Shown here: positions 8,817-19,800 of the stretch, one piece after another | How positions within the stretch are numbered: position 1 is the stretch's first letter | How the letters are laid out: each line of letters begins with the position of its first letter | Source of the DNA: Paramacrobiotus metropolitanus | Lineage: Eukaryota > Tardigrada > Eutardigrada > Parachela > Macrobiotidae | Direction: 5' to 3' | Length of the DNA stretch: 64,000 nt | NCBI RefSeq assembly: GCF_019649055.1 | Contig: NW_026570285.1 | Location: forward strand, 496,001 to 560,000 | Made by a program: the position numbers and the translations under genes | The notes under the pieces: generated by a model | Told to the model about the DNA's origin: nothing | Seen by the model: only the letters and a program-made list of their open reading frames with translations | The model's database searches: none

Positions 8817-11800
8817 ATGCCTCGGCTGCGGAAAATGAGCATCAGCGGAATTCGCCAGCAAGAGCCACCGCAACCGTCAACATCGACTACGGCAGCGGCG
8901 ACAAAGAACGCCAACCGGACACAACAACAGCAAAAGCAGCAGCAGCAACAGATATCCGAAGCAAAATTGGCGAGGCTATACGAGAAGCTGAAAACTGTTC
9001 AAGATGTTTCACAGTTATATCGTCAAACGCGGCATATTTCTTTTTCCTACAAGTTATTTATGCGGCGCACACAGGAACTAATAGAGACACAAAATGACAG
9101 GCAAGACAATGCTTCCCGCAGCTCATCATCCATAAATTCAGTTATCCAAAAACCATCATTATTCTACGATCTCAAAGGCATCACATCACGCCATAGTAAA
9201 AAATACGGCGTTTGGGCTGGAAACTTCCAGATAAAAAATAAAAGAGCTGCCGTTACATGGTGTTGATACTGTACTTCCAGTTTTTCTGTCAATTCTCGAA
9301 GATATTTTTAAAAGTTGCGCAGCTATGTGCCGAATAAAGAAGATCTAATCAGTATTTCTTTGGAATCTACTCAGCTATCGCATCCAATCCAGCTCAAATT
9401 AGCTTCGCAAGACCAGGTGAATGCTGAAATGTTCTTATATTTAATCGCAAATACACTAACATCCAAAACGGAGTTTTCTTTGAATTTACCGGTCTTTATT
9501 AATTTGCTGCGCGTCCCAAAGCAACCAGTGGGAAAAGGAATAGACAAGCGAAAAAATGACCGCCATTTCCGAAACCTCATAAGAGCACCGCGGGGTGGTG
9601 GCATTATCAACGTAAAAAACAGCGACAGCTTATGTTTTGGACGAGCACTTGCCATTGCCATAGCGCACGCATCTAAGCTTCATAAAACCGATGCTAGGAA
9701 ATGGAAAGAATTATGCGATTGTCGCCGGCAGCTGCAAAAAGTTGAAGCAATTAAACTGTACCAACTGGCAGGCCTCTCACCTGGCCCTGTTTCATACAGC
9801 GACTACGCTACCTTTGCCAAATCGCTCTACCCAAATTACACTTTGTCCATATACAAATCGCCTGATCCAGAGAATGGATTACTATATAGCGGAATTTCTA
9901 ACCACCGAGAAATCTCCACCACTACAACCACCCCCGCTACTATCAGTAAAAGCTTGCTTATTCTGCTGTCAAATGAGCATTATGCAGCCATTACGAAACA
10001 CGCGCGGTTTTTTGGAAAGAGAAAGCAGTGCGACGGATGTGGCGGATTTTTTAACAAGCTTGGGAGCGCAGATCATCGCTGTAGAAAGGCATGCTTTAAT
10101 TGTCAAAGAAAAGACTGCTGGTTTGAAAAAGAGATTACTTGCAGCGAATGCAGGAGGACTTTCAAGAATGCAGAGTGTTTCCGCATTCACAAATTATCAA
10201 GGAAGCCGCTGCACGCAGCAGCAGGACTTTCGACAGAAACAGAAAAAACAGATTGCGAGTTGCGGCAAAGGTGCCCTGACTGTGGAATTATCATCCATAC
10301 GGACAAGGCGCGCCATCCGTCAAACTCTGCTCATGAATGCGGTGAGTACTATTGCCGGAGCTGCAAATTAATAGTAGATCCCGTGCATCGGTGTTTCGTG
10401 CAAGTCCATGAGAACGAACCGAAACCCGATCGCCCTTTCTTGTACTGCGATTTTGAAAGTGACATCAGTAAAGAATACCACACGCCGATCGCTGCTGTCG
10501 CTGTGAACGACACAGGACTCGCGACGCGTTTCTTTGGAAAAAACGCCGGTGCAAGGTTTTGTGATTGGCTCTTTCATCCTCGCCATCGCAATCACATTGT
10601 TATCTTCCACAACGTAATGGGTTACGACGGCAATTTCTTTATGCAGTACCTGCACCGAAGACATTTGTGGCCCCAAGTTATTATGCGCGGCCTAAAATCC
10701 CTGCAAATAAAGGAGACAACAAAAGCTATTGTATTGATAGATTCCCTTGCAGTTCTGCCAATGAGCTTAGCGGACATGCCGGCTGCTTTCGGTTTTCCGC
10801 TGCCAAGGGTTGTTTTCCTTTTCTGTTTGCTTGCCAAGAAAATTTCAATTATTCCGGTAGTATTCCCGAGGAGAGTTATTTTCTTACCAGCCAGATGAAA
10901 GAAAAACATTACGCTGTATTCAAAAAGTGGTACGATGAGGAAACCGCCTCTGGCAAAGTGTGGAATTTCTCTAAAGAGATCCTGAAATATTGTGAGAACG
11001 ACTGTCAGGTTCTGCGAGAGGCCTGCCAAAAATTTTGTGAAAGTATGAAAACTCTATGCCACGGATACAACCCATTAGTGGAGTCCGTTTCTTTGCCTAG
11101 CTTTGTTAATCTCGTTTACAGAGCTAAATTTATGCCAAAAAACAGCATTCAGTACTTTACATTTCGAGATCTGCAGACGCATCGAAATTATTCCTTTGAG
11201 AGTATCCAGTGGCTTCACTACGTTGCCCACACGGAACGCATCGTCATTCGGCATGCTCGAAATCATGCAGACGGAGAAAAGCGAATTGGACGCTATATGG
11301 TGGATGGATTTTGCGAAACGACCCAGACTGTTTTTGAATATCACGGGTGTTATTTCCACGGGTAATATCACTACCTGGCGGCTTCCGGTTACCTGAACTA
11401 ACAAATTCTTTTACAGGTGTCCGAAATGCTACACAGGAGACACGGTGACGTTTGGCAACCAAAACATGGCCCAGCTGCTACAGGCTACGAAGCACAAACA
11501 GCGCTACCTTGAATCCAAAGGTTATACTTATCGCTGTATCTGGAGTTGTGAATGGAATGCAATAAGGAAAAGAAAGGGCCCGGACGAGCAGGTTAAAAAT
11601 GCCCTACGAAACTTTTCGCATGTGAAACCTATGAATATACGCGATGTGCTGTTTGGTGGGCGGACGGAAGCATTTCGGCTCCTAACGGTCCCTGACACTA
11701 GCCAAGGTCAATATATATCTTACCTCGATAAAAATTCCCTCTATCCAGCTGTTTGCAAACAGAAAGAATACCCGCTTGGTCTTCCGGAGAGAATTCTCAG

Positions 11801-13010
11801 CGACTTCAAACCTCTCGACCAGTATTTTGGAATTGTGCACGTGAGAGTTTTGCCGCCGAAAGATTTGCCTTTACCGCTGTTACCGCAACGTATTAACGGA
11901 AAGTGTATGTTTACTCTGTGTTGGCGATGTGCTCAGCTTAACAATCAGCACACCCCATGCACGCATTCTGACAGCGAACGCAGTTACAACGGAGTTTATA
12001 CTACACCGGAAATTACACTAGCGCTTGCTCTTGGATATCACGTGCTTGCGATACATGAAGTCTGGCATTACCCAAAAAAGGGAGATCTTTTTGCGGATTA
12101 TATAAGCACTTTTATGGCCGAAAAGGCCGCAGCCAGTGGATACCCCGTAACCTGTCAATCCGACGCGGACAAAACGGCGTACCTGCGGGCTTTAAAAGAC
12201 AGGGACAATGTTACTGTCAACCCGGAGAAAGTGGAATACAATCCTACGCGGCGTCTCTTATCGAAACTAATGCTGAATACGTTATGGGGTCGCCTGGCGA
12301 TAAAGGAAAATAAGCCTACATTTGAATACGTCAAAAGTGTCAAGCGGTTCAATGAACTGTTCTACTCAGGAGCGTACAATGTGAATTATATCGATGTAGT
12401 GAACGAGGATGTTTTGCAGGTACAAAGTACCAGAGTCAACGACCTGGACGCAACGGATTTGCGGGCTAACGTTATCGTAGCGGGTTTCGTCACTAGCTAC
12501 GCACGACTGGAGCTTTACGCTGGTATGACTTTTGTTGGCATAGAGCGGTTGCTTTATGTTGACACCGATTGCGTTATTGCTCTGGAGGGTCCGAACCTGC
12601 CAAGCCTTCCGGTGGGCGAATGCCTAGGCGAATATAAATCGGAAATCGATCATGATACCATTATTTTGTTTGTCTGCGGTGGCCCTAAAATGTATGCATA
12701 CCGCACCGGTAAGGGTGTTGCTGTTTTCAAGGCAAAAGGCATTACGATTAACAAAGGGAATACCGAGATTTTCAAACCGGAAATGCTAGAAGAGATGGTA
12801 AAAGATCCGGAAAAGGTGCAATATTCACTGAATCCTTACAAAATTTTCCGTATAAAAGGAAGTTGGCAGCTGAAAACTCGAGAAGAAAAGAAAATGATAC
12901 GTTTCACGTTTGACAAGCGGGTGATTCTTAATACCACCCCAGGTTTCGAGACAATCCCATTTGGATACAAAAGCAGCACGCCTGCCCTACAACCTTCCAT
13001 TCCACCATGA
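8817..13010 (+). CDS. Protein-primed family B DNA polymerase (pPolB), one intron, frame breaks
   Basis: It replicates the viral genome from a protein primer. After a Gln-rich N-terminus come the Polinton N-terminal block (about 9180-9500), paired-cysteine zinc motifs (CDGCGGFF, CFNCQRKDC, CSECRRTF, CPDCG; 10030-10300), exonuclease motifs I (YCDFES, 10443), II (FHNVMGYDGNF, about 10605) and III (KYCENDC, about 10985), then polymerase motifs A (LDKNSLYP, 11724), B (KLMLNTLWG, about 12260) and C (YVDTDC, 12558; Cys where Ser is usual). All catalytic acids are present. A 55-base intron (11362-11416) interrupts the block before motif A. Frame changes occur near 9255, 9310 and 10810. About 1,370 residues. 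No separate terminal protein is seen; in Polintons it is thought to lie in this N-terminus. Confidence 0.93.
11362..11416 (+). other. Spliceosomal intron in the polymerase gene
   Basis: It has a GTAATATC donor, a CTAAC branch-like motif and a TTTTACAG acceptor, 55 bases. It carries an in-frame stop, and joining the flanks restores one continuous conserved frame ending FHG and continuing CPKCY. Confidence 0.85.
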
Positions 13011-13026
13011 CGACTCTCTAACAGCA

Positions 13027-13034
13027 TATAAAAG
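13027..13034 (+). promoter_or_regulatory. TATAAAAG box for the packaging ATPase
   Basis: It starts 46 bases before the ATG at 13073, just after the polymerase stop codon, so the ATPase probably has its own promoter. Confidence 0.55.
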
Positions 13035-13072
13035 CAGGAATTCTGTATCAAAAAGCGGTGTGTTTTTGGAAG

Positions 13073-14026
13073 ATGTACGAAACGGTAAAAAACTTCAACC
13101 CTCTACTCGTCCACCCGTTTAATTTAGTCTGCAGCTGTCAGAGTCAGGGCGGAAAGACGTACTGGATATGCCGTTTATTGGAGCTGCGCAAAATCACCCC
13201 GTTTCCCAAGAAAGTTTATTTTATTTACTCTTACGAATCTCCTGTTTTTAAAACGATTAAAAAACATACAAGGAACGTTGTTTTCATTAAGAACATTCCT
13301 GAAGATGTTGCCGAAGAGAACTTTACTAACAAAAATGAACCGTCGCTTATTATTCTTGATGATCAGATGCAGGAAATCAATAAAAATGTGGTATCACTGT
13401 TCACTCGCGGAACCCATCATCTAAATCGGTCCGTCATTTTAACAGTCCAGAACGTATTCTTCCAGAACCCACTAATGCGGACGATTTCACTAAACGCACA
13501 TTACCTTGTTTTATGGAAACAACCGCGCGACATGATGCAAATAGAAATACTCGCGCGACAAATGTACCCGCGCAGTTCAGCGCAGTTTATGGACGCATAT
13601 AAGACGGCAACCAGCCGAGATTATGGATATTTGTTTCTGGATTTCAAGTGCTGCACGCCTGACGTTCTGCGTGTACGTAGCAATTTGCTGGGAGAAAGTG
13701 CAGATCATTACCAGCGAGTATATTCCATAGCGAATTCAACGATGGACGAATACGCACTAGTGCCCGTAAAACATATTGGCAAACACGGCCATATCAGCAA
13801 TAGGGGCACCGTCACCCCCGCTTCCACTCGCCGGCGTGCTGGTGTGAATAAAAGAAAAAAGCAGAAAGGGAAGAAGCAGCCGAAAAATGGGAGGAGGAAG
13901 AAGAAAAAACAGCACCCGGAAAAGAGAAACCGGCATAAGCGGAAGGGGAAGGCGAAATCTGATGGAAGTAAAGTGAGAGTGCTAGCGGAAGGAGACGACG
14001 ACGACCCCGAAAAGATGTTAATCTAG
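13073..14026 (+). CDS. FtsK/HerA-type genome-packaging ATPase with lysine-rich C-terminal tail
   Basis: It pumps viral DNA into capsids. The P-loop is SCQSQGGKT (residues 21-29), lacking the usual first glycine; Walker B is PSLIILDDQM with Asp96-Asp97; a sensor-like RSVILTVQN segment follows, then the family block ending LLGESADHYQRVYS. The frame is intact. From about residue 246 a tail of roughly 65 residues is dominated by Lys and Arg and ends in an acidic DDDD patch. Such a tail is not part of the usual A32-like ATPase and may bind DNA or reflect fusion with a basic core protein. The start is the ATG at 13073, 46 bases from a TATA box. It follows the polymerase as in other Polintons. Confidence 0.9.
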   Translation: MYETVKNFNPLLVHPFNLVCSCQSQGGKTYWICRLLELRKITPFPKKVYFIYSYESPVFKTIKKHTRNVVFIKNIPEDVAEENFTNKNEPSLIILDDQMQEINKNVVSLFTRGTHHLNRSVILTVQNVFFQNPLMRTISLNAHYLVLWKQPRDMMQIEILARQMYPRSSAQFMDAYKTATSRDYGYLFLDFKCCTPDVLRVRSNLLGESADHYQRVYSIANSTMDEYALVPVKHIGKHGHISNRGTVTPASTRRRAGVNKRKKQKGKKQPKNGRRKKKKQHPEKRNRHKRKGKAKSDGSKVRVLAEGDDDDPEKMLI

Positions 14027-14080
14027 TTGAGAATAATATCTTTGTGTATGTTGTGTTTTAACTATTTTTTTCTCGAACGA

Positions 14081-14134
14081 AATAAATTCGACCTGCCAAA
14101 CACAAACGACTAAATCAGTCAAATTAATTTTATT
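14081..14134. terminator. Convergent poly(A) signals of ATPase and PC4-like gene
   Basis: AATAAA at 14081-14086 on the plus strand and AATAAA on the minus strand (TTTATT, 14129-14134) mark converging 3' ends. Confidence 0.5.
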
Positions 14135-14212
14135 CAACATGTCAACAACATGTCAGCGACTACCAACAACATCATCATCATCGTCATCATTGTTGTCTGC
14201 ATCAAAAAAGCG

Positions 14213-14764
14213 TTATTCATCAGAGTCGATAACTAAAGTCTTAACAGAGTTATCGTCGTTATCGTCGTCTGCGCATTTATCAGAATCTTCACTTGTACCG
14301 CCATCAACAACACCAACACCAACATTAGCACCGCACTCACTTTCACGATTTTTGCTGGTACAAATTAATTTTTTTGCTTGGTTATTAGAAAAAGAATTAG
14401 CTCTCTTACGTGCCGCGGCGGCGCCCGTGCGGCTTTTACCGCCTTTTTGCGTGTTCTTGTTAGTGCTGCTGCTGCTGCTGATTTTCTGAAACGGATGAGC
14501 GGTTACTGTTGTTGTTCTCCGTCGAGATGATGCTGATGATGATCGTGGCTTTACGGCTACGGGTCGCAGATGCATATTGGAATTTTCCCACTCGCTGACG
14601 CGCCCCATCAGGTCTTTAATTGCTGTCATAAATTCCGGTAGATAGTTTACGGAGAAGTAGAATCCGCAACGGGTGGCTACGTAGTTATCATCCTGAGGAA
14701 TGTACTTTATCAGGCGAAGATCGATTCGGGGCTCGTTTGGCTGGTACAGGCTTAAACTGAGCAT
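14213..14764 (-). CDS. PC4-like ssDNA-binding protein, copy 2
   Basis: The N-terminal 60 residues resemble the transcription coactivator PC4 fold: RIDLRLIKYIPQDD, then CGFYFSVNYLPEFMTAIKDL, that is a beta strand, a basic loop and the closing helix. PC4 proteins bind single-stranded DNA and act in transcription or replication. The rest (about 120 residues) is Ser/Arg/Lys-rich with a polyserine tract and an acidic C-terminus (DDDNDDN). The start is the ATG at 14762-14764; the frame is open further, but the poly(A) signal of the upstream gene lies there. Homology is weak and judged by pattern only; it could be an unrelated beta-helix protein. Confidence 0.45.
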   Translation of the reverse strand: MLSLSLYQPNEPRIDLRLIKYIPQDDNYVATRCGFYFSVNYLPEFMTAIKDLMGRVSEWENSNMHLRPVAVKPRSSSASSRRRTTTVTAHPFQKISSSSSTNKNTQKGGKSRTGAAAARKRANSFSNNQAKKLICTSKNRESECGANVGVGVVDGGTSEDSDKCADDDNDDNSVKTLVIDSDE

Positions 14765-14798
14765 GATTGATGTGGGTTTGTGCTGCAAGCAAATACTG

Positions 14799-15579
14799 TC
14801 ACAATCTGATTTTATTGGCAATTTTAATATAATTTCGTATAATACAGTTTAAAACTTGAGGGTAGCCGGCATGCTGCTGTTGCTGCTGTGCGCTAGTGTT
14901 ACTTCTGTTACTGCCGCTGATATATTCTACAGGAAATAAGATAATGTCAAGGCGTGTCGCTCCCGCCTGAAATGTTGAAGGAAGAGCCGTGATATTCATT
15001 TGGTAGGCCGGAATGGGTGGTGGGGGTGGTCGTGCAGCTATGGCAACATCGTTTCCGTCACCACATGTACCACCACTCCGGCTTCTCCTGACACAGGTGA
15101 GGATTTCCCCAATAAATTTATTAAGATCAAGCGCGCCGCGAATAAGGATTGCCCGTGAGCTTTTTAGCAGCGGCAGCGTGTCATTAATAAACCGACTTAT
15201 TACGACACCTTTTTCATTCAACAGGGCTGTTGTCCGGTTTGCAAACCTGATAGTGGCAACCTGATTACGCGAGACTATGCAAATTGTCGTCACTTGAGCG
15301 ACAAGAATAATTAGCAGAGCAGCTTCGCGATTGTACTGACGCCAGTATGTTATGAGATACTCATGCAAAGTCATTTTCTTAAATTTCCATGTACTTCCGA
15401 AAGTCTCTGCAGCTACTAAGTGAAGACCGGGTATTCTTGCACTTAAGTACACGCGCTCCTTCGCGGTATTTACATGCACTTACAATTAAAATAAAGGGGC
15501 TGTTCCTAACAAGTCCAGCATATTCCGTATCTGCGGCATTATTCGCAGTGTAAACTTCTACATTAAGCTTGCGAGCCAT
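14799..15579 (-). CDS. PC4-like protein, copy 1, two joined frames
   Basis: A first frame from the ATG at 15579 (MARKLNVEVYTAN) is followed by a second frame from about 15440 that carries KMTLHEYLITYW, then VVISRFINDTLPLLKSSR and LDLNKFIGEIL, again a PC4-like strand-loop-helix pattern. The C-terminus has a proline run and a glutamine run. A GTAAGTG donor starts at 15483, but no acceptor keeps the frame cleanly, so the join is either an unresolved intron or a base error near 15450. Its poly(A) signal (TTTATT, about 14811) overlaps the stop region and precedes the next PC4-like gene. Tandem position suggests duplication of an ssDNA-binding protein gene. Confidence 0.4.
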
Positions 15580-15901
15580 GGCGAATTGTAGAGCAAAGCA
15601 AACTTTGTACCACTAGCGAAATGATTCACTCAATCCTAGTTATATGTTGCCTTTCATTCAGCAGAGAGAGAGAGAGGGAGAGAAGCAGATACGCGGACAG
15701 ATCACGCAAAGGAAGTGGTATAAGGAAAGGCGGATAGTTTGGCAAATTCTGACGACTACCGCCTACGACACAACCCCTTCCCACCCTTCTCCGCCCTTAC
15801 ACACAACACACAGACGAGTATAAAGCGTCGATTAACCGTAAAAGTCACACTCCGGTCATCGCGCTTCCTTTCTGCAGTGTCAGTTCATCCTAAAGCCTGG
15901 C
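15580..15901. promoter_or_regulatory. Divergent promoter gap with GA repeat and TATA box
   Basis: A GAGAGA run lies at 15663-15683. TATAAAG at 15819-15825 precedes the plus-strand gene at 15902 by 77 bases. An ATATAA at about 15640 on the minus strand could serve the PC4-like gene. Confidence 0.45.
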
Positions 15902-16405
15902 ATGGAGCATAGCAGCACAATGCCTGATAAAATACCGTCGTCGCCATCCCGTCCAGCAGAAAGCAGAGAAGCTGACAACGCATGCTTTTGTACCAAGAAC
16001 AATCAGCAGAATGGACATATTACTGATGTGATTAATTTTCGCTGCCAAAGTAGTGTTTCGCCGTTTATTATTTCGCGGGCTGTGAAATATGGATTTACCG
16101 TGGACGATATCTGCAAAGGTATAGCCAGTTTCCGGAAGATGAACACCCCCGGAACCGAAATTTCTTTATATAGCCTAATGAGCCATTTGGAGGCAGATAA
16201 GATGCAGATGGCCAATATTAAGCGTCGATTTTGTAATTTGTTCTGCTCCCGTTGTGACACAACTACACCGCACCGATCTGGAGCACGAGACAGAATGCTG
16301 TATAATGTGCTGCATTTTGTTGAGCACACCGTTTCTCGAACCGGCTATAGCACGGAATATTTTGAATGCATGGAATGCGCCCTTAAATATTGCGTTTTTC
16401 TGTGA
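15902..16405 (+). CDS. UBA-like plus zinc-ribbon viral protein
   Basis: It is an intact 167-residue frame. Residues about 53-100 (SPFIISRAVKYGFTVDDICKGI...) resemble the UBA helix bundle seen in inhibitor-of-apoptosis proteins, with the usual G-F/Y turn. The C-terminus has CSRC and, about 37 residues on, YFECMECALKYC, resembling a zinc ribbon of the TFIIS type, though the acidic dipeptide needed for TFIIS transcript cleavage is absent. Either reading would fit a regulator: a ubiquitin-linked companion to the BIR protein, or a transcription factor. Both are inference from short motifs. A TATA box at 15819 precedes it, and it is the last gene of the element. Confidence 0.45.
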   Translation: MEHSSTMPDKIPSSPSRPAESREADNACFCTKNNQQNGHITDVINFRCQSSVSPFIISRAVKYGFTVDDICKGIASFRKMNTPGTEISLYSLMSHLEADKMQMANIKRRFCNLFCSRCDTTTPHRSGARDRMLYNVLHFVEHTVSRTGYSTEYFECMECALKYCVFL

Positions 16406-16843
16406 AGAATTATATATGTATACGTATATGAGAATGCGTGTACCGTGGTCTACGGCATTAAATACGCGAGTAAGTGCGAAAGGTGTTGTTCGTTAATACA
16501 AAATCAAAATTTAATAATCATCAATCCGCTCTCACGACACTGCCAGTCGCTCCAATACAACAACAAAAACAAAAACGAAATCGAATACTTGAATCAGACG
16601 CTTCCCAGTCAACAAATGCTTACATGTCATTGTGCAATGGATATGAGTAAAAATGCCCGTTCAATGCAAGCCGCTAAATTATTGGTTTAAACAAAAATAT
16701 TTTTTCTTGTCGTATCGCAGCAGTGTTTAAACAGAGAGTTGTGAGAAAAACAGTCGGTCATTATCACTAAAATATATGTGAGCAAAAAGCCTTCCCCGGC
16801 ATGTCCACTTGAAAAATTCACGGTGGTGTCATCACAAGATGCT
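16406..16843. other. AT-rich junction between viral element and host-like gene
   Basis: No open frame of note. The right terminus of the element should lie here or nearby, but with the left terminus outside the window no inverted repeat or target duplication can be matched. Confidence 0.35.
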
Positions 16844-19800
16844 CTAGGAGGAACGCTTACTACGAGTAGTTGTAGTAGTAGTGGTAGTAGTGGTAGCAAC
16901 ACGTCTCTTGAGAGGTGGTGGGTGTGGTCCACTGGCCCCCGCTGCGGCAGGGCGCTTCGTCCGTCCGAGAGGCGGCGCGGGAATGCTGGTACTCGGCAGG
17001 TAGAACAGGGAATGCTTCTCCTGTTTGGGCACACATGCCATGTAGTGCAGTCTGGTGTAGAGCACGCGTGCGGGCGGATACGTTGCACTAGTTGGTGTGT
17101 GGAGGGGGTGATACAGGAAATGCTTCTTACCCAACCTCTTTTCACGGGCGATTAAGGCAGCAACCTGCATAGGAACGACAAATGTGGTAAGCGATCGACT
17201 AACTACAAACTTGCACAACGTTTACCTCATCGCTGGACAAATCTTTCCAATTTTCCGGCTGATTGTGATCAAAGAATCCTTGGTAGGAACAGATGGGACG
17301 GTGTAGGGCTGTCGCCAGGGCCATCAAATGGATACCGCATCCGTAGGATTCCAAACCCACAGTCGGGGCAGTCACAGCAGTCTGATACACGACTTCAAGC
17401 AGACCGAGATGGTTTTCTGGCACTTGGGACTGCAAGTGTGGCAGGAAGTCGTGATAGCGCGAAGCCAGAATATCAATTGCCGCCAGGCGTAAATGCAGAT
17501 GAAATCTACCGTCCAGAAAGACCGCCATGGACACTGCATGGAAAAAGCAGTGGCCGTCGCTAGGAACGTTGTAAATGCTGAAGTGCTCTTGGAAGGCCGC
17601 GTAAAAGGTGTCGCTGAGTGTGGTGTCCGAATTTGTCGTACCATCGAGGCAACGGATAGCGGGAATTCGGATAAAGTCACGAAGGTGTCGAAGGAGATCA
17701 GTATGTTCGGCCAGCATCTGAAGCCGAGCACAAAGGCACAGGCGTAATATACCGCGCTCACAGCCACACGACAAAAAGCCATTCTTTCTTACCTTTTTCA
17801 ATGCCGACAAACCCGTGGAATTCTTTGGGTGGCGAAACTTCGAATCTTCCAGGAGCCCGCGAACGGTATCCAACAGGCATTTTACCTGCGTATCGTCTGG
17901 CGGTTGACAAATCTGCATGCGAAGAGGTATTCATGAAGCACAAAAAAAATATTTTGTCTTTGCAGCCGGTATTCTTTCCTTACCCAGACGGTTTTGTTAT
18001 CGCATTCAGTGATCTGAAAACGGTTGCGATCGTATGAATAATAGTCCTTCCACAACCGGAAAATCGCATCGGCTTGTTCGATCGTCAGTTCAAGCTTCAG
18101 CTGTGGTGCGCGATTTTCGGAGGATTTTGGAAGATATTCTTCAATAAGCTGCCCGTTGACCGAAAGTTCAATTCCCGCTCCGTCGACCTTCACTTCTAAC
18201 TCGTACACTGTCCGGCCCTCCTGTAGGTAACCGAAGCTTTGAACAGTGGCCAGGGCTGAGTTAGCGTCGGGAAAGGCGACCACTTTGACGATTTCCGGCC
18301 ACACACTGCGAACTGGTACGAGGAAGAATTTTCCAACAAATGCCGGTCGGGCAATTTTCTGCAGAGTTTAGGAATTTTGTAACAAAAGCAACGAGACCAA
18401 AGAGGTAGGTCTAACTAACTAACTAACTAACTTACCAAAAGGCTGGCGTTGAGATGGACGATGGCTTCCACCTTCCGCGCCGTATGCTCCAGAATCTCGA
18501 CGCATTCTCTTGCTTTAACGCGCGCAGGCGGTGTAGCGTCCGTGAATGGCCGCGCAATGGAATTCGGCATCCGGCGACCAAGCCGTTTGAGCATCAGACG
18601 ATGGCGCGCCGTTGTCTGTCCGAGCAGCATTCAATATTATTTATGCGCCCGTGCCAAAACTTTGACAATATATATTTTTACCGGGTTCGAATCGTCGTCG
18701 TCGTCCAAAATTATAACATCTGGATCGTCGGCATGGGAAGCAGAAGAGGAAGAAGCAGCCGGTACGGATTCCGGATCGGCAGTGGTTGCGGCCGGTGCTG
18801 GCTTTACCGGCTTCTGCCTTTTCTGTCGATATCAAAAATATTTAGCCTAAGAAACTAACCGATACATACAGGCGTCCGGAAATGTGCAGTGCAAAGCCTT
18901 ACCGCGGCTCCACCGTTGGTCTTGCCTTTCCCCTTTCCCCGGCCCTTACCCCGCTGCGATGGGCCACCATTTGGAACGTAATCCTCATCGCTTTCGTCGT
19001 CGGATTCCAAAGCCTCGGCCTTCGGTTTGGTATCCGGCTCTTTGGTGGCTTCTTTGGCCGATTTACTCTTAGCCGGCTCTGCTGCGGTGGCGGATTCCTT
19101 GACGGCGACTGCGGCTCTGGTAACCCTTTTTGTCCTCACCGACCGGCAATTCCGGAGTTTTTGCGGTGCGTCCGGATTTCGGTTCGGCATCGGCCGTTGG
19201 ATCGGAAACGCTCAGGCTGATGGGGGGGCTGTTGGTGGAGTTCATGGTTCCCGCATCGCTGACCGGCTTCTGCTTCGCCGCCCCAGCTGCCCCGACAGTG
19301 TCCGTCTCGACCGGCTTTACCGCTTCCTCCGTGATGTTGGACCTGTCGGCAAAGGCGGCCGCGGGGTTGGCGGATAAGTCCGAATCGACCGGCAAATTGC
19401 GGCTAGTGCTGTCCATGGCTCCCTGATTGGGAACGACGGTGGTGGTCATACTCAAACCAGTGGAACTGTCCCGGGCTTCTGGCTCGCCGAGCGGCTTGCC
19501 CCCCGACACATCCAATCGGACAAGGTCCACGGTGGTCGGGTGGCTGGCCGGTGCATTTCCAGTGTCAATCAGTCGGTCAGATAAAGTGCCCTGGTCGTCC
19601 GTCACACTGATTGGAGAAGGGTCGTTCTTTTCCATGGGTTTTGGTGCGATCGGTGGCTCTGGCGGTGGTGCTGCCCCCGTTCCGGTCGGACTCATCATGA
19701 TGCTGCTAGGCGCCGCAGCATTTGTCGCTGAGTTTGCTGCTTCTACCGTTTCTCGCCTCGATTTCTGCCATTTTGGTACCTACAGACGAGTTTTAATTAC

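Larger units (their letters stand above)
1..16750. mobile_element. Endogenous Polinton/Maverick (adintovirus-like) element, left end outside window
   Basis: The set of integrase, protein-primed DNA polymerase B, FtsK/HerA-type packaging ATPase and F54H12.2-like capsid protein is diagnostic of Polintons/adintoviruses. Extra genes are thymidylate kinase, ribonucleotide reductase R2, a BIR protein and PC4-like proteins. The integrase is cut by the window start, so the left terminal inverted repeat is missing and the right end cannot be fixed; I place it loosely between the last viral gene (ends 16405) and the host-like gene ending at 16844. Genes alternate strands and share short promoter or poly(A) gaps, as in a compact viral genome. 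I see spliceosomal introns in at least three genes. Many frames are broken by single-base shifts. Family assignment is confident; limits and activity are inference. Confidence 0.88.

Noticed and set aside
8648-9097. Open frame ahead of the polymerase
   Set aside because: It overlaps the polymerase N-terminus in another frame and shows no family features; the first 170 bases are better read as leader.
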